A stretch of 64,000 bases of DNA from JAEXNA01 sp050486105 (GCA_050486105.1 JBJHCR010000003.1:1-64000), one strand, 5' to 3'; positions 1-8,750 are shown, numbered from the stretch's first letter. Made by a program: numbers and translations. The notes: generated from the letters alone by a model not told the origin.

Positions 1-1345
1 CTCCCAGGATGGTTAGGGCCACCGGTTCGATGGTGGTCACAAACTGGCTCAATGAGGTCTCGAGCTCATCGTCTAGCACCTTCGACAGAGACCTGAGAAG
101 AGTGTCTAGGGTTCCGGCTTCTTCACCAACGTGGGCCATGACCGCAACGAGCTTTGGTACGGTGCTGATATTCAGGAGGGCGTGGGAAAGTGAGCCTTCG
201 CTCTGAAGGGAATCTGATGCTCTGAGAATCTGATTCTTGTGAGCATCGTAGCTGGTGCAGTCGGCCAATATTTGGAAAGATTTCTGAAGGGGCACACCGC
301 TCGAATGAAGATCCGAAAGAATATCGCACATCTCTTTGGCCAGCCCAACCTTGATCCATCGCCCTATGATCGGGGTCTCTATGGCCCAATTGAAGAGCTT
401 TTGCTTTATGGGATGACGATATCGAAACAGAACTCCCGCCAAAATAGCCAGAAAGACCAAGAACCATGGATTGTTGAGCACCGACACGGCAGTTATGACA
501 GCCTGTGATAGGGCGGGCATTTCCAGGTTCATTTGGTCGTAGACTTCCAAGAATTTCGGTATGATGAACTTGACGATCCCGAAAATGATGATTGCGCCAA
601 TCCCCAGGATAATTGCTGGAGAACTGACCGCCTGGGAGATTCTGGCCTTGAGTAGGCTCTGCTTTTCTAATAATACGGAAGCACGCTTCAGACCTGCAGT
701 TAAGGCGCCAACCGACTCTCCCGACCGGACGAGGGCCAGAACCGGGCCCGGAAAGCATTTGGGGAAGCGGCCCATCGCTTGAGAAAGGGCAGTCCCGGAG
801 GTGGTGATCTCCTTGAGCATGAGTTCGGTGACGTCGTCCAGGTACGGCTCGGCATTCGAACTCTTAAGAGTGTCCAAGGCATCTGCGATAGGAATGCCAC
901 ATTCTAAGAGGAGGGCTAACTGCTCGAGATACTTGCCAACAATGCGTTCCGGCGGGGACCAACCCCTAGGTGTCCTTTTCTCCGGCTCTTCTATACGGGA
1001 CTTTCGACTGGCTCCAACGGATTCACTGTAAACAGTCTGTCCACCCTTGATGCGCCTGAAGGTGGCCGAGAACTCTTTTCTGGTCATCTGAGACGATTCG
1101 GGATTTAGAGTCTTCCATTCGCTCACAGGGCCTCGGCAGAGACGCCTCGTAAAGTAGGAGTAAGCCGCCTTGAGTTCTTCTGTATTTCCCTGATGTTTGG
1201 CTTCTATTTGACCTAGAAACAACCAGGCTGAATAGGCTGCAGACTCGCCGAGTTTGTCGTTGCGAATTTGATTGAATAGGGTCTCGTAAGCGTGGCGACG
1301 ATTCGCTCCAACACCGGAAGACCTCAGCGAAAAGAGTGAGCCCAT
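1..1345 (-). CDS. GspF/PilC-type inner-membrane platform protein (3' end beyond window)
   Basis: This frame is open from an ATG at 1345 to the window edge, at least 448 residues, so the C-terminus is missing. Two GspF domains can be seen, residues about 137-263 and from about 338 on. The first ends in a hydrophobic segment (about 243-263), and the second carries the family's GEEAGTL stretch (about 407-413). Between them lies another hydrophobic segment (about 293-307). Known role: GspF/PilC proteins sit in the inner membrane and couple the assembly ATPase to pseudopilin polymerisation. The first ~130 residues precede the GspF domain, are predicted helical and are longer than usual. The start lies 18 bp after the stop of the cytochrome-bearing pseudopilin gene, so it is probably the fourth gene of one transcript starting near 3246. 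Confidence 0.85.
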   Translation of the reverse strand, partial: MGSLFSLRSSGVGANRRHAYETLFNQIRNDKLGESAAYSAWLFLGQIEAKHQGNTEELKAAYSYFTRRLCRGPVSEWKTLNPESSQMTRKEFSATFRRIKGGQTVYSESVGASRKSRIEEPEKRTPRGWSPPERIVGKYLEQLALLLECGIPIADALDTLKSSNAEPYLDDVTELMLKEITTSGTALSQAMGRFPKCFPGPVLALVRSGESVGALTAGLKRASVLLEKQSLLKARISQAVSSPAIILGIGAIIIFGIVKFIIPKFLEVYDQMNLEMPALSQAVITAVSVLNNPWFLVFLAILAGVLFRYRHPIKQKLFNWAIETPIIGRWIKVGLAKEMCDILSDLHSSGVPLQKSFQILADCTSYDAHKNQILRASDSLQSEGSLSHALLNISTVPKLVAVMAHVGEEAGTLDTLLRSLSKVLDDELETSLSQFVTTIEPVALTILG

Positions 1346-1363
1346 AGTCCTCGAGTCACACCG

Positions 1364-2254
1364 TCAAAAAGTCGGCGCAGGGGAGGGGGGGGCAGGTTCG
1401 GCCGGCGGAGGAGGTGGCGGTGGCGGTGGTGGTGGTGTGGGAGCCGAATAGTTGGTCCCTCCACTGATCAGCCAGTTGGCGATCTCTTCAGCCTCTGCTT
1501 GAGAAATCGTTTCAGCAAAATTGCTGTTCATGGGAGAGTACTCGGGATCGTTAGGGTCACCAGTCTCTATGCCGTAGCCATCGACGATATAGGCGCTGGG
1601 ATTGAAAATCGACTCAATGACATAAGAGACCGCTCCCTCGAGATCTTCGGTGTCTTCTGCGTCGCCCGAAAGTACGGCGTTGCTCACGATATTGTCCCGT
1701 ACCCAGTCGGGATAATACTCGGGATTGGTGTTATGACAACTGAAGCACATGCCCGGATCTTCGATCGTCGCTGGTGGTGGAAGTAGGGGTGGGATCCAAG
1801 GATCTTCCTCTTCAGGGTCGACCTCTCGAGGAGGGAAAAGGATCTCAAGAGCGGGTGGAGGTGGGGGAACCGGAGCATTCTTGGGTTTCAAGGCTGTGAG
1901 CAGTCTGGACTGCCCGTCAGGACTGAAGGCTTCCACCGTCACCAGATAAAACTTGGGGTCAGCGCTCCAATCCGTTTTGTCAACGGCATACGTATACTCC
2001 GGGAACTCCGCAATGGTGCCTGTTTCGCTCGGAGGAACGTAGCCGAGATCTGCGGCCACAATCTCGTCCATCTTCAGTGAAGCGACCTGCTCAAGCTTCG
2101 AGCCCTGATCCAAGCGCTTTGGTGCGCCACTTGCGCTAAGAAACATGCCCATCAGGAAAGAAGAAGCGATGAACAGCAAGAGAAGAGAAATAACGAGTTC
2201 TAGGACCGTGAGTCCCCGACTCGAAGCGGATCTATTTGTCGGCCTCAGTGTCAT
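1364..2254 (-). CDS. Pseudopilin fused to a c-type cytochrome domain
   Basis: This 296-aa protein begins with a type IV prepilin leader: basic N-terminus, then G14 before the LTVLE core with Glu at +5 (E19), then a hydrophobic helix to about residue 38. The middle (about 45-125) looks like a pseudopilin globular domain. A Pro-rich linker (about 127-165) leads to CFSCH (170-174), a CxxCH haem-attachment motif. Next come a segment of the form IFNPSAYIVDGYG (216-228), a candidate axial Met in SPM (240-242) and the helix AEEIANWLI. This order is typical of class I mono-haem cytochromes such as those fused to oxidase subunits. The tail is poly-Pro. AGGAGG precedes the ATG. If processed normally the haem domain would face outside the inner membrane, where c-haem is attached. 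Minor-pilin identity is secure; electron-transfer function is inference. Confidence 0.85.
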   Translation of the reverse strand: MTLRPTNRSASSRGLTVLELVISLLLLFIASSFLMGMFLSASGAPKRLDQGSKLEQVASLKMDEIVAADLGYVPPSETGTIAEFPEYTYAVDKTDWSADPKFYLVTVEAFSPDGQSRLLTALKPKNAPVPPPPPALEILFPPREVDPEEEDPWIPPLLPPPATIEDPGMCFSCHNTNPEYYPDWVRDNIVSNAVLSGDAEDTEDLEGAVSYVIESIFNPSAYIVDGYGIETGDPNDPEYSPMNSNFAETISQAEAEEIANWLISGGTNYSAPTPPPPPPPPPPPAEPAPPSPAPTF

Positions 2255-2263
2255 GTCAGCCTC

Positions 2264-2797
2264 CTAGGACCTCACCGCTCTGGCCCAAATGTTCACGGGC
2301 TGCCTAAGCCGGTTCATCTTGATTCGAGCTGCCATTAGGCATGCATTACCCTGGACGTTCTGTTGAAACTCGAAGGCTTCGACCCCCCGAAGAATAGGTC
2401 GAGCCTGACCCGAGGCAGTCACGCGCTTCCAGACCTGACCGCTGTCGGGCTCGAGCCAATAGGCTACAATACTCGTTCCCCCCTCGACGTTGATCCGCAC
2501 GATGAGCGGATCATCTGGAGCCGGACTCCACCAATCCTCCCCGCCTACAGGGGGTGAGGTGGCGGCACTTCCTTGGAAACTGCGGCTGGTTGAAAGCTCA
2601 AGCCTCATTTGAGCCAAGGCCACCGTGGCGTACCTTCTCGCTTCAACCCTTTCGGTCGTCGCCGCCTGGGAATGCAGCGCTAGGCGCGACATGTCTCCGA
2701 CCATGACCAGGACGATCGTAAAAATGAAAAATACGATGAGAACTTCTACCAGAGTTGCGGCAGCGAGTGCTCTTCTTCTCTTCAAGTGGATGATCAT
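2264..2797 (-). CDS. Type IV pilin-like/PulG-GspJ-like pseudopilin
   Basis: This 177-aa protein has a basic leader, a probable prepilin peptidase site after A13 with Glu at +5 (E18, in TLVEVL), and a hydrophobic helix to about residue 35. After that it is soluble and resembles minor pseudopilins of the GspJ/PilW kind, with a predicted beta-rich body. Such proteins prime pilus or pseudopilus assembly at the inner membrane. Its start overlaps the upstream gene by 4 bp (2794-2797), and 9 bp separate its stop from the cytochrome-fused pseudopilin gene, so the three are almost certainly co-translated. Which minor pilin it corresponds to cannot be decided from sequence alone. Confidence 0.75.
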   Translation of the reverse strand: MIIHLKRRRALAAATLVEVLIVFFIFTIVLVMVGDMSRLALHSQAATTERVEARRYATVALAQMRLELSTSRSFQGSAATSPPVGGEDWWSPAPDDPLIVRINVEGGTSIVAYWLEPDSGQVWKRVTASGQARPILRGVEAFEFQQNVQGNACLMAARIKMNRLRQPVNIWARAVRS

Positions 2798-3246
2798 TCG
2801 GAGGCCAAGTCCATCATCTTAACTATGTCGTGATCGTAGATGTATCTTCGATCACCGCCGGGAACGTCATTTCCCGGGATAGATAGAGTTCTTTCAGCCA
2901 CTCGTTGCCCATTCACTTCGATCCATGCATGACAGTCGGCCCCACCACCGGCGATCCCGGTTATTGTGAAGAAGTAGCCCGGCCTGACCTCGAACGGCCC
3001 CTTGGCCTCACCTAACGGAAAAAAGAACGGGTTCTCCACCTGATGAAAGGAGAAGAAATCCAACCCTGACCGAGCCAAAATGTAGACCTCGTTTGTTCGC
3101 TGGGCTTGCACCTGAAGCCTCATGTCGCGTTGAACGAAAGCCAGAAACCCTATACCAATGGTAAAAAGAAGCATCGACAAAAAGAGAACGAAAGGAAACG
3201 AGATCGCTCTTTGTTTAGCAGACTTTAGCCAAGGCAAAACCAACAC
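2794..3246 (-). CDS. PilX/GspK-like pilus assembly protein
   Basis: This 150-aa protein starts with GTG behind AGGAAG. It has a basic N-terminus, a hydrophobic helix at about residues 15-38, then a soluble domain with the phrase ILARSGLDFF, which resembles the start of PilX/GspK-type proteins (the usual form is close to A..AG...A). There is no clear prepilin peptidase site with Glu at +5, as is common in PilX/GspK relatives. It is the first gene of the pilus group, transcribed leftwards from the AT-rich spacer 3247-3717. Function in pilus assembly is inferred from context and architecture. Confidence 0.6.
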   Translation of the reverse strand: MLVLPWLKSAKQRAISFPFVLFLSMLLFTIGIGFLAFVQRDMRLQVQAQRTNEVYILARSGLDFFSFHQVENPFFFPLGEAKGPFEVRPGYFFTITGIAGGGADCHAWIEVNGQRVAERTLSIPGNDVPGGDRRYIYDHDIVKMMDLASE

Positions 3247-3717
3247 TTCTTCCTGAATTTACCACGAAAATGTAAATAAGACAAACATGCTAATAATTAA
3301 TATTGTTATGACAACATTGAACAAGTGTATTACCTGGTGTGGCCAAGCGATTCGCCCTTCTGAAGCGTTCGCCCGAGGGTTCTGCAGTCCACTGAGCACA
3401 GATCCATCCCGGCTAAGGGTGTCGTGCCTCGCTTAGGGATGTCGAACGCCCAGAGGAGGGTCCGTGCGCGTGGCTCTTTCACCCGGTATCCGGTACTCGG
3501 TACCCGCAAGCAGGGCGCGGGTCCCTGGGGTCCGGTATTCAGCTGTCATTGTCTTCCCTCACGCGCTCTAGAACAACCGAGGCCGGCCATCATTCATCGT
3601 CCGGATCGCGCTCAAGCTCGGATTCGAGTTTCCGAAGGTCTCAAGAAAATCTCGAAGGTCTCGATAAAGATTAGAAGAAATATCTCATTACACAGATAGA
3701 GACACTAGGGGATTGCA
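3247..3717. promoter_or_regulatory. Divergent intergenic region between pilus operon and halogenase-like gene
   Basis: This 471-bp spacer separates two divergent genes. The part next to the pilus operon (about 3258-3335) is strongly AT-rich and includes TTGTTATGACAA, a small dyad, consistent with promoter DNA. The part from 3420 to 3560 is GC-rich with short repeats of the form GGTAC/CGGTA. AGGGGA just before 3718 serves as ribosome binding site for a TTG start. A 91-codon open frame here (3424-3699) has no recognisable features and poor codon character, so I do not call it a gene. Confidence 0.4.
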
Positions 3718-4971
3718 TTGAAAAAGAGAATAGGCGTGATCGGAGTCGGGACAGCTGGAATCCTGAGTCTGACTCATTTTTGTACCTGGCTTGATAGCAG
3801 CTGGGAAGTTTTCTCAATCTACGACCCAAGCAAACCCATCTTGGGGATCGGTGAAAGCACCAACGGGGGTTTTGCCAGCTTGTTGCAGAGAGGACTTCAT
3901 TTTTCCCTGGGCAACAAGGACGATCTCGATGCCCTGGATGCCACCTTGAAGTTCGGAAGTCATTTCATCGATTGGCGCAAAGAAGCGTTCCACAACCCAC
4001 TCCTCGACGGCGATGTGGCTATACATTTCAACAATTTTTATCTCAAGGACTATGCTTTCGAACGCCTAGCAAAGATCTGGCCAAAGCAGTTTCGCTTTCT
4101 CGAAGGTGAAGTGCAAAAACTTAGCAATCGACCCGACAAAGTGACGGTGACCCTAGACGGCGAAGATCACGATTTTGACTACCTTGTCGACTGCACCGGC
4201 TTCCCCAAGAGCTTTGACGGCTACACCTTGAGCGACTGCTCCACGGTCACTCGCTGTCTGGTTCACAGTATAGAGGGCTACGATGGAAAGCAGTTCACCG
4301 ACCACATTGCCCACGAGCACGGATGGATGTTCGGGGTTCCTCTCCAATCGCGCAAGACCTACGGATATTTGTATAACCACAAACTTACGGACAAAGAGAC
4401 GGCCGCCGCCGACATGATGAGACTATTGAATGTGGACGACTTGGATGACGATGCCGAGACGGGCAAGCAGATCTGCAAAGAATACCCGTTCACCTCCTAT
4501 TATGCCAACGATTTGGTCGAGGGGCGCATTTGCAAGAATGGCAATCGGGCCATGTTTTTTGAACCCTTGGTGGCGAACTCCATTTTTATCTATATTGCTG
4601 CAGTGCAGCTGTTTTTCGACCATATCGTTGGTAGGCTCGATCGAGCTAACACCAACTTGCAATTTCGGCTAGCCGTTCAGCAACTCGAGGACACCATCAG
4701 CTTCTATTATCATGGTGGTTCGATCTACGACACTCCGTTCTGGCGAGACGCTCGGCAAGCCACGGCATCTCGGCTCCGCCGTCGCCAGCATTTTCACCAG
4801 ATCATGCGGATCTATCGAGCGAAGAAGGTGCAGGGCACGCTCTATACCGCACCTTCCTATGCCTTCGCTGCCCAGTCTTGGGAGCTGATCGACGAGCGCC
4901 TCAATTTTAACTATATCGGCTCAAAGAGTGGAGAGACTTTCGACCAGTTCCTGACAGCGGGGGTTTACTGA
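3718..4971 (+). CDS. Flavin-dependent tryptophan halogenase-like oxidoreductase
   Basis: This 417-aa protein starts with TTG after AGGGGA. It has a dinucleotide-binding start (GVIGVGTAGI), then GIGEST (43-48), characteristic of FAD-dependent tryptophan halogenases. Lys78, in a stretch ending HFIDW, sits where the catalytic lysine of PrnA/RebH halogenases is expected. The family's WxWxIP signature appears only as GWMFGVPL. The protein is shorter than typical tryptophan halogenases (about 500-540 aa). It could be a halogenase of a small or carrier-bound substrate, or a non-halogenating relative. No flavin reductase, NRPS or PKS gene is nearby. Its 3' end overlaps the convergent GH4 gene by 7 bp. 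Family confidence is good; substrate is unknown. Confidence 0.75.
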   Translation: MKKRIGVIGVGTAGILSLTHFCTWLDSSWEVFSIYDPSKPILGIGESTNGGFASLLQRGLHFSLGNKDDLDALDATLKFGSHFIDWRKEAFHNPLLDGDVAIHFNNFYLKDYAFERLAKIWPKQFRFLEGEVQKLSNRPDKVTVTLDGEDHDFDYLVDCTGFPKSFDGYTLSDCSTVTRCLVHSIEGYDGKQFTDHIAHEHGWMFGVPLQSRKTYGYLYNHKLTDKETAAADMMRLLNVDDLDDDAETGKQICKEYPFTSYYANDLVEGRICKNGNRAMFFEPLVANSIFIYIAAVQLFFDHIVGRLDRANTNLQFRLAVQQLEDTISFYYHGGSIYDTPFWRDARQATASRLRRRQHFHQIMRIYRAKKVQGTLYTAPSYAFAAQSWELIDERLNFNYIGSKSGETFDQFLTAGVY

Positions 4972-6323
4972 AGGTACCCCAGATACTCCCGCTGTAGGCT
5001 GACCATAACGTCCACCAACTCTGGCAAGCAGCGGGCCTTGTCCACCACGGGGTCGACCATGAGGGCCTGGACCACGGCTTTCTTGGACTTGCTCAAGACC
5101 GCTTCAGCGGTCATTTGGTGGATCGCAACTTGGTTCTGCAGCATTCCGGCGAACGCCGGGGTGAGAGGAGGAGCGTTCTGTCCGTGTACTCCGTTACCAT
5201 TGACTAAGCCGGGAACTTCCACCGCCAAACCGTCAGGCAACTCTTTGATGAAGCCTTGATTGGGAACGTTGACCGCCGCTTCCCACAATTCCGAATTTTC
5301 GACAATAGCTTCGATGATAGGCACCACCCGCTCGTGGATCCGCAGTTCGATCTTGGGCTGAGCTTGGGCCAACCCCAGCTTATAGTACCGGTAGAAGTCC
5401 AAGATCCCTCTGTGGTCTGCGGCGTCGAAGGCCCAGGCAGTGTACTCTCCGAAATGGCTGTCGGTGGTGATAGGCAGCAAATCCAGCCGCTCCAAAACCA
5501 TTTGAAATAAGCGGCGTTCGGTCCATTCCCGAGTTGATCGGTGCACGCTGGGATCTCTCTTAACGAACCCTTCGGTCTCGATCAGCCTCCCTTTCTCTAG
5601 AAAATGCTCAAGGTAGTCGCTGGCCCCAGGGATTCGGGCGAAGAACTCTGGAGCCTTGGCTCGGATGTCTGGGTAGGCATCGCGCCCATCTCGCCGATAG
5701 CGGGCCTCTAACAAGCAGCTGAAATGGTTTAGTCCCGCGGCGGTCACCTCCAACTCCTCGAACGGCACTCCCAGAATGGTGGGCAGGTATCGCTCTAGTG
5801 AGGCCACCTCATGGCAGAGTCCCACGAAGTTGAGCTCGGGAAGGTTTCTGTGGACGGTGGTGCAGATCCGACTCATGGGATTGCTGTAGTTGAAGACTAG
5901 GGCTTCGGGGCAGATCCGTTGTATGTCTTCGCAGATTTCCAGGATCGGTGGAATGATCCTCAAGGAGTGAAAGAGTCCTCCAGGGCCGCCATTTTCCGCG
6001 TAAACCTGTCGGATGCCATATTGCTGAGGAACCTGCCAATCTTGTTCCCACAGCTTGAATCGATCTCCCACTTCGATGGAGATCACCACGAAATCAGCCC
6101 TGTCTAGAGCTTCGGTTCGGTCGGTGGTTGCCGAAAGCCGAACCTTGAGCCCTTGCTCGGCGACAAAGCTCACAGCAGCATCGGAGACTCGTTGCAAGGC
6201 GGTCGGGTCGATATCTAGCAAGACCACCTCGGATTCCGACAAAGCTTGAGTAGCAAATATCTCTCCCAGGGTTCCGTATCCAAATTGAGCGCTCCCGGCG
6301 CCGATCAACACGATTTTACTCAT
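4965..6323 (-). CDS. Glycoside hydrolase family 4 (alpha-galactosidase/6-phospho-glucosidase type)
   Basis: This 452-aa protein has the full set of GH4 hallmarks: an N-terminal NAD-binding loop GAGSAQFG (8-15), the NPM motif (148-150), and the metal-binding Cys170-His171 (GLCHEV) with His200 (GLNHF). GH4 enzymes use NAD and a divalent metal (usually Mn) and cleave glycosides through oxidation at C3 followed by elimination. Members act on melibiose-type alpha-galactosides, alpha-glucosides, glucuronides or 6-phosphoglycosides. No PTS gene is present here, which argues mildly against a phosphorylated substrate. It is convergent with the halogenase-like gene. Length matches the family. Confidence 0.9.
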   Translation of the reverse strand: MSKIVLIGAGSAQFGYGTLGEIFATQALSESEVVLLDIDPTALQRVSDAAVSFVAEQGLKVRLSATTDRTEALDRADFVVISIEVGDRFKLWEQDWQVPQQYGIRQVYAENGGPGGLFHSLRIIPPILEICEDIQRICPEALVFNYSNPMSRICTTVHRNLPELNFVGLCHEVASLERYLPTILGVPFEELEVTAAGLNHFSCLLEARYRRDGRDAYPDIRAKAPEFFARIPGASDYLEHFLEKGRLIETEGFVKRDPSVHRSTREWTERRLFQMVLERLDLLPITTDSHFGEYTAWAFDAADHRGILDFYRYYKLGLAQAQPKIELRIHERVVPIIEAIVENSELWEAAVNVPNQGFIKELPDGLAVEVPGLVNGNGVHGQNAPPLTPAFAGMLQNQVAIHQMTAEAVLSKSKKAVVQALMVDPVVDKARCLPELVDVMVSLQREYLGYLQ

Positions 6324-6466
6324 GAGTCGCAGGCTTTCAGATCCACAGAAAGGGTCCTTCTGTAAAAGTAGGAGAGCAGGACTGCCTGCAATCGTCCTGT
6401 TTCACTTGAGTTTTTTTGGTTGGTTGGGGTAGGCTAGGAGTTGTGACGGCATTTTGGAGGAATGAT

Positions 6467-7105
6467 ATGAGAACATCTTGGACAGTAAACTTTTTGGTAG
6501 TATTGTTGACGGCCGCGCTTTCTTTAGCCGGTTGCACCGGGTCTGACCAACCTATAGAAGACGCTGTCGCTACGGCTGAGCAGCACGCCGGCCAAGCTCG
6601 CGAGAGAGCTGAAGAAGCGGCGGAGAATGTCGGTGAGAGAGCTCAAGAAATGGGCGAGCAAGTTGGAGAACGAACCGAGCAACTGTTAGAGACTGCCGAA
6701 GACCGGCTCGATGAAGCCGGAGAGAGAGTGCAAGAGTTGGCTGATTCGGCAGGGGAGCGCCTCGATGAGGCCGGCGAGAATCTTCAGGCCATGTCCGATA
6801 GCGCCAAGGAGTCCCTGGTTGGCATGTTCGAAGAGACGCCCGACACCCTGGCGGTGAACGCTGACTCGGTCCAGGAGCATCTGGATCGCGGTATCGTTCA
6901 TCTCGAAGGGGAGATCGAAAATCTCAAGGATAAGGTTGACCCTCCCGAGCACGAAGAACTGTCCGAAAGGTTGGACGACCTGAGAACCGAAGTCGCCGAG
7001 CTTGCCGATAAATCGGAAGACGAACTCAAAAGTGCCATGCAGGCGGTACAGGAGAAAGGTCGAGAGCTAGCAGAAAAGGTACAGGACGCCAAGTCTGAAT
7101 CCTAG
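6467..7105 (+). CDS. Helical repeat lipoprotein (apolipoprotein/LEA-like)
   Basis: I place the start at ATG 6467 because GGAGG at 6456-6460 is well spaced and gives a clean lipoprotein signal: a basic N-terminus, a hydrophobic stretch and LAGC with Cys at about residue 23. The mature ~190 residues are almost entirely acidic amphipathic helix, rich in Glu, Ala, Asp and Gln, with near-repeats such as RLDEAGERVQEL and RLDEAGENLQAM. Such composition is seen in LEA-type and apolipoprotein-like proteins that coat membranes or protect during stress. No enzyme domain is visible. It is probably a monocistronic envelope lipoprotein; function unknown. Confidence 0.7.
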   Translation: MRTSWTVNFLVVLLTAALSLAGCTGSDQPIEDAVATAEQHAGQARERAEEAAENVGERAQEMGEQVGERTEQLLETAEDRLDEAGERVQELADSAGERLDEAGENLQAMSDSAKESLVGMFEETPDTLAVNADSVQEHLDRGIVHLEGEIENLKDKVDPPEHEELSERLDDLRTEVAELADKSEDELKSAMQAVQEKGRELAEKVQDAKSES

Positions 7106-7191
7106 AAGGCTGATCAACCCGGGTTTTCCCGGATAGAAGGCTGGCTGCAAGGGTCAAGTTCGCTCTATTTCGCCGGGAGAAGGTACCAAAA

Positions 7192-7980
7192 GTGCGACTC
7201 TATTTCGAAGATACCGAAACCGATGGTTCTGCGTTGGTGCTCATCGCAGGATTGGCCACAGATGCGTTATCCTGGACCTTCCAGGTTGGGCCGTTTTCCG
7301 AAGCTCACCGACTCATCACTATCGACAACAGAGGGGTAGGGCGTAGTCCCGTCCCAGAAGGACCCTACAGCATCGAAGAGATGGCAGGCGATGTCTTAGA
7401 CCTTCTCGACCATCTTGGTTTGTCCCGCGTGAGTTTGCTTGGGCATTCCATGGGAGGGGCTATAGCCCAGCAGATAGCCTTGCAACGACCTGGGCTCGTG
7501 GATCGGTTAGTTCTGGCTTGCACCTTCAGTAAGGCTAAGGGTCGCACCTTACCGGTCCTGGAAAGTTGGGTCGACGTGCTGCGACTGGGTGGAGGTCCTA
7601 GGGAGATCGCTCATACGATTTTGCCTTGGTTGTATAGCAAGGAGTTCTTTTCCGACCCGGCCAATTTTGAGGCTGCAGCGACTGCTTTGGAAGCCCATCC
7701 TTACCCTCTGAATCCGCTTGGTGTGGCAGCTCAAGTCGAAGCGATCAAGAATTTTGATTGCAGTGATCTCTTGTCTAAGCTCGAATGTGAAACGTTGATT
7801 TTGGCTGCCGAGCAAGACCTACTCATTCCCCCAGAGTCTACCAGGTATCTGGCCTCAACCATCCCTAAAGTCTCTCATAAGGTACTCCCAGGGACCGGTC
7901 ACGCCTGCATGCTGGAGAGCCCTGAGAGTTTCAATACCTCAGTGCTAGAGTTCCTGAGATTCTGCTCGCCGACCTACTGA
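7192..7980 (+). CDS. Alpha/beta-hydrolase fold protein
   Basis: This 262-aa protein starts at GTG after a purine-rich site (GGGAGAAGG). The nucleophile elbow GHSMGG places Ser86. The acid is likely the Asp in AAEQDLLIP and the base the His in GTGHACM, so the triad is complete. The phrase DNRGVGRSP is typical of the haloperoxidase/3-oxoadipate enol-lactonase branch, which includes esterases, C-C hydrolases and epoxide or lactone hydrolases. Substrate cannot be read from sequence. It stands between the lipoprotein gene and the convergent LmbE-type deacetylase, 9 bp from the latter's stop. Confidence 0.85.
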   Translation: MRLYFEDTETDGSALVLIAGLATDALSWTFQVGPFSEAHRLITIDNRGVGRSPVPEGPYSIEEMAGDVLDLLDHLGLSRVSLLGHSMGGAIAQQIALQRPGLVDRLVLACTFSKAKGRTLPVLESWVDVLRLGGGPREIAHTILPWLYSKEFFSDPANFEAAATALEAHPYPLNPLGVAAQVEAIKNFDCSDLLSKLECETLILAAEQDLLIPPESTRYLASTIPKVSHKVLPGTGHACMLESPESFNTSVLEFLRFCSPTY

Positions 7981-7989
7981 GGACGAGCT

Positions 7990-8670
7990 CTAGATCGGCA
8001 ACCGCACGGTCTGAAACCGTTCAACATGGCCCCAAGATTTCTTCAGCGCTTCCCAATCGGTATCGGGAAACTGGCTTTGGTGGCAAGCTAAAGCCGCCGA
8101 TTTGTGCTCCAATCCCCCCTCGGAGGCTACTTCAAAGTCGCAATGAGCGCTGCCCCAGAGATAAACCGTGGCCACTTTATGGGAGGCTAGATTGAGGTCT
8201 GAATATTGCAGAGGATCTCTGGCGCAAGGATAGACGGCATCCAAGGTCGCTAGAGATACTGCCCGATGATCTTTATGGTTGATCCAGGTTCCCTCCGAAC
8301 GGTCGAAAGGACGATAATCCAGGGGCTGTGGGGTGTGGGTGAAGACCACTGTAGGTTTGACTGTTCTGAGAGTTCGCACCAACTCTCTTATTAGGTGATC
8401 GCTGTATTCGAGTGAGCCGTCTTCGTAATCTAGGAAGTGACACGCGGTCACTCCAAGAAGTTGAGCCGAGGCCCGCTGCTCATCCTGGCGTACTTTCTTG
8501 AGAGTTTGTCGACACGCCTTGGGGTCCGAAGTTCCGCGACTGCCATCGGTGACGATGAGAAAGTGGACCTCCCAGCCCTCTTGGGCCCAGGTCCAGGCTG
8601 TACCTCCGGCTCCAAAATCACAATCGTCAGGGTGGGCTCCCACCACTAAGGCAATCTTCGTTTCTGACAT
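7990..8670 (-). CDS. PIG-L/LmbE family N-acetylglucosamine deacetylase
   Basis: This 226-aa protein has the family's zinc site: AHPDD (His13, Asp15, Asp16) at the N-terminus and NHKDH (131-135) further on. The family contains deacetylases of GlcNAc conjugates (PIG-L, MshB, BshB) and some natural-product enzymes. A substrate cannot be assigned; no mycothiol or bacillithiol partner gene is close. It is divergent from the sodium:solute symporter, with 80 bp between their starts. PIG-L proteins often occur near sugar uptake and glycosidase genes, which fits the GH4 gene and symporter here. Confidence 0.88.
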   Translation of the reverse strand: MSETKIALVVGAHPDDCDFGAGGTAWTWAQEGWEVHFLIVTDGSRGTSDPKACRQTLKKVRQDEQRASAQLLGVTACHFLDYEDGSLEYSDHLIRELVRTLRTVKPTVVFTHTPQPLDYRPFDRSEGTWINHKDHRAVSLATLDAVYPCARDPLQYSDLNLASHKVATVYLWGSAHCDFEVASEGGLEHKSAALACHQSQFPDTDWEALKKSWGHVERFQTVRLPI

Positions 8671-8750
8671 ATAGGCAATCTTGCTCTTCCTTGGCAGAAC
8701 ACCTCTTGCCCATGGAGGGAGCTCAGGTATGGAACGACTAATCTTCGCTG

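Noticed and set aside
123..1031. Open frames of 66-211 codons on either strand across the first kilobase
   Set aside because: They are shadows of the GspF gene, which reads through the region in another minus frame to the window edge.
3424..3699. 91-codon plus-strand frame in the pilus/halogenase spacer
   Set aside because: Arg/Ser-rich low-quality reading without a ribosome binding site or similarity.
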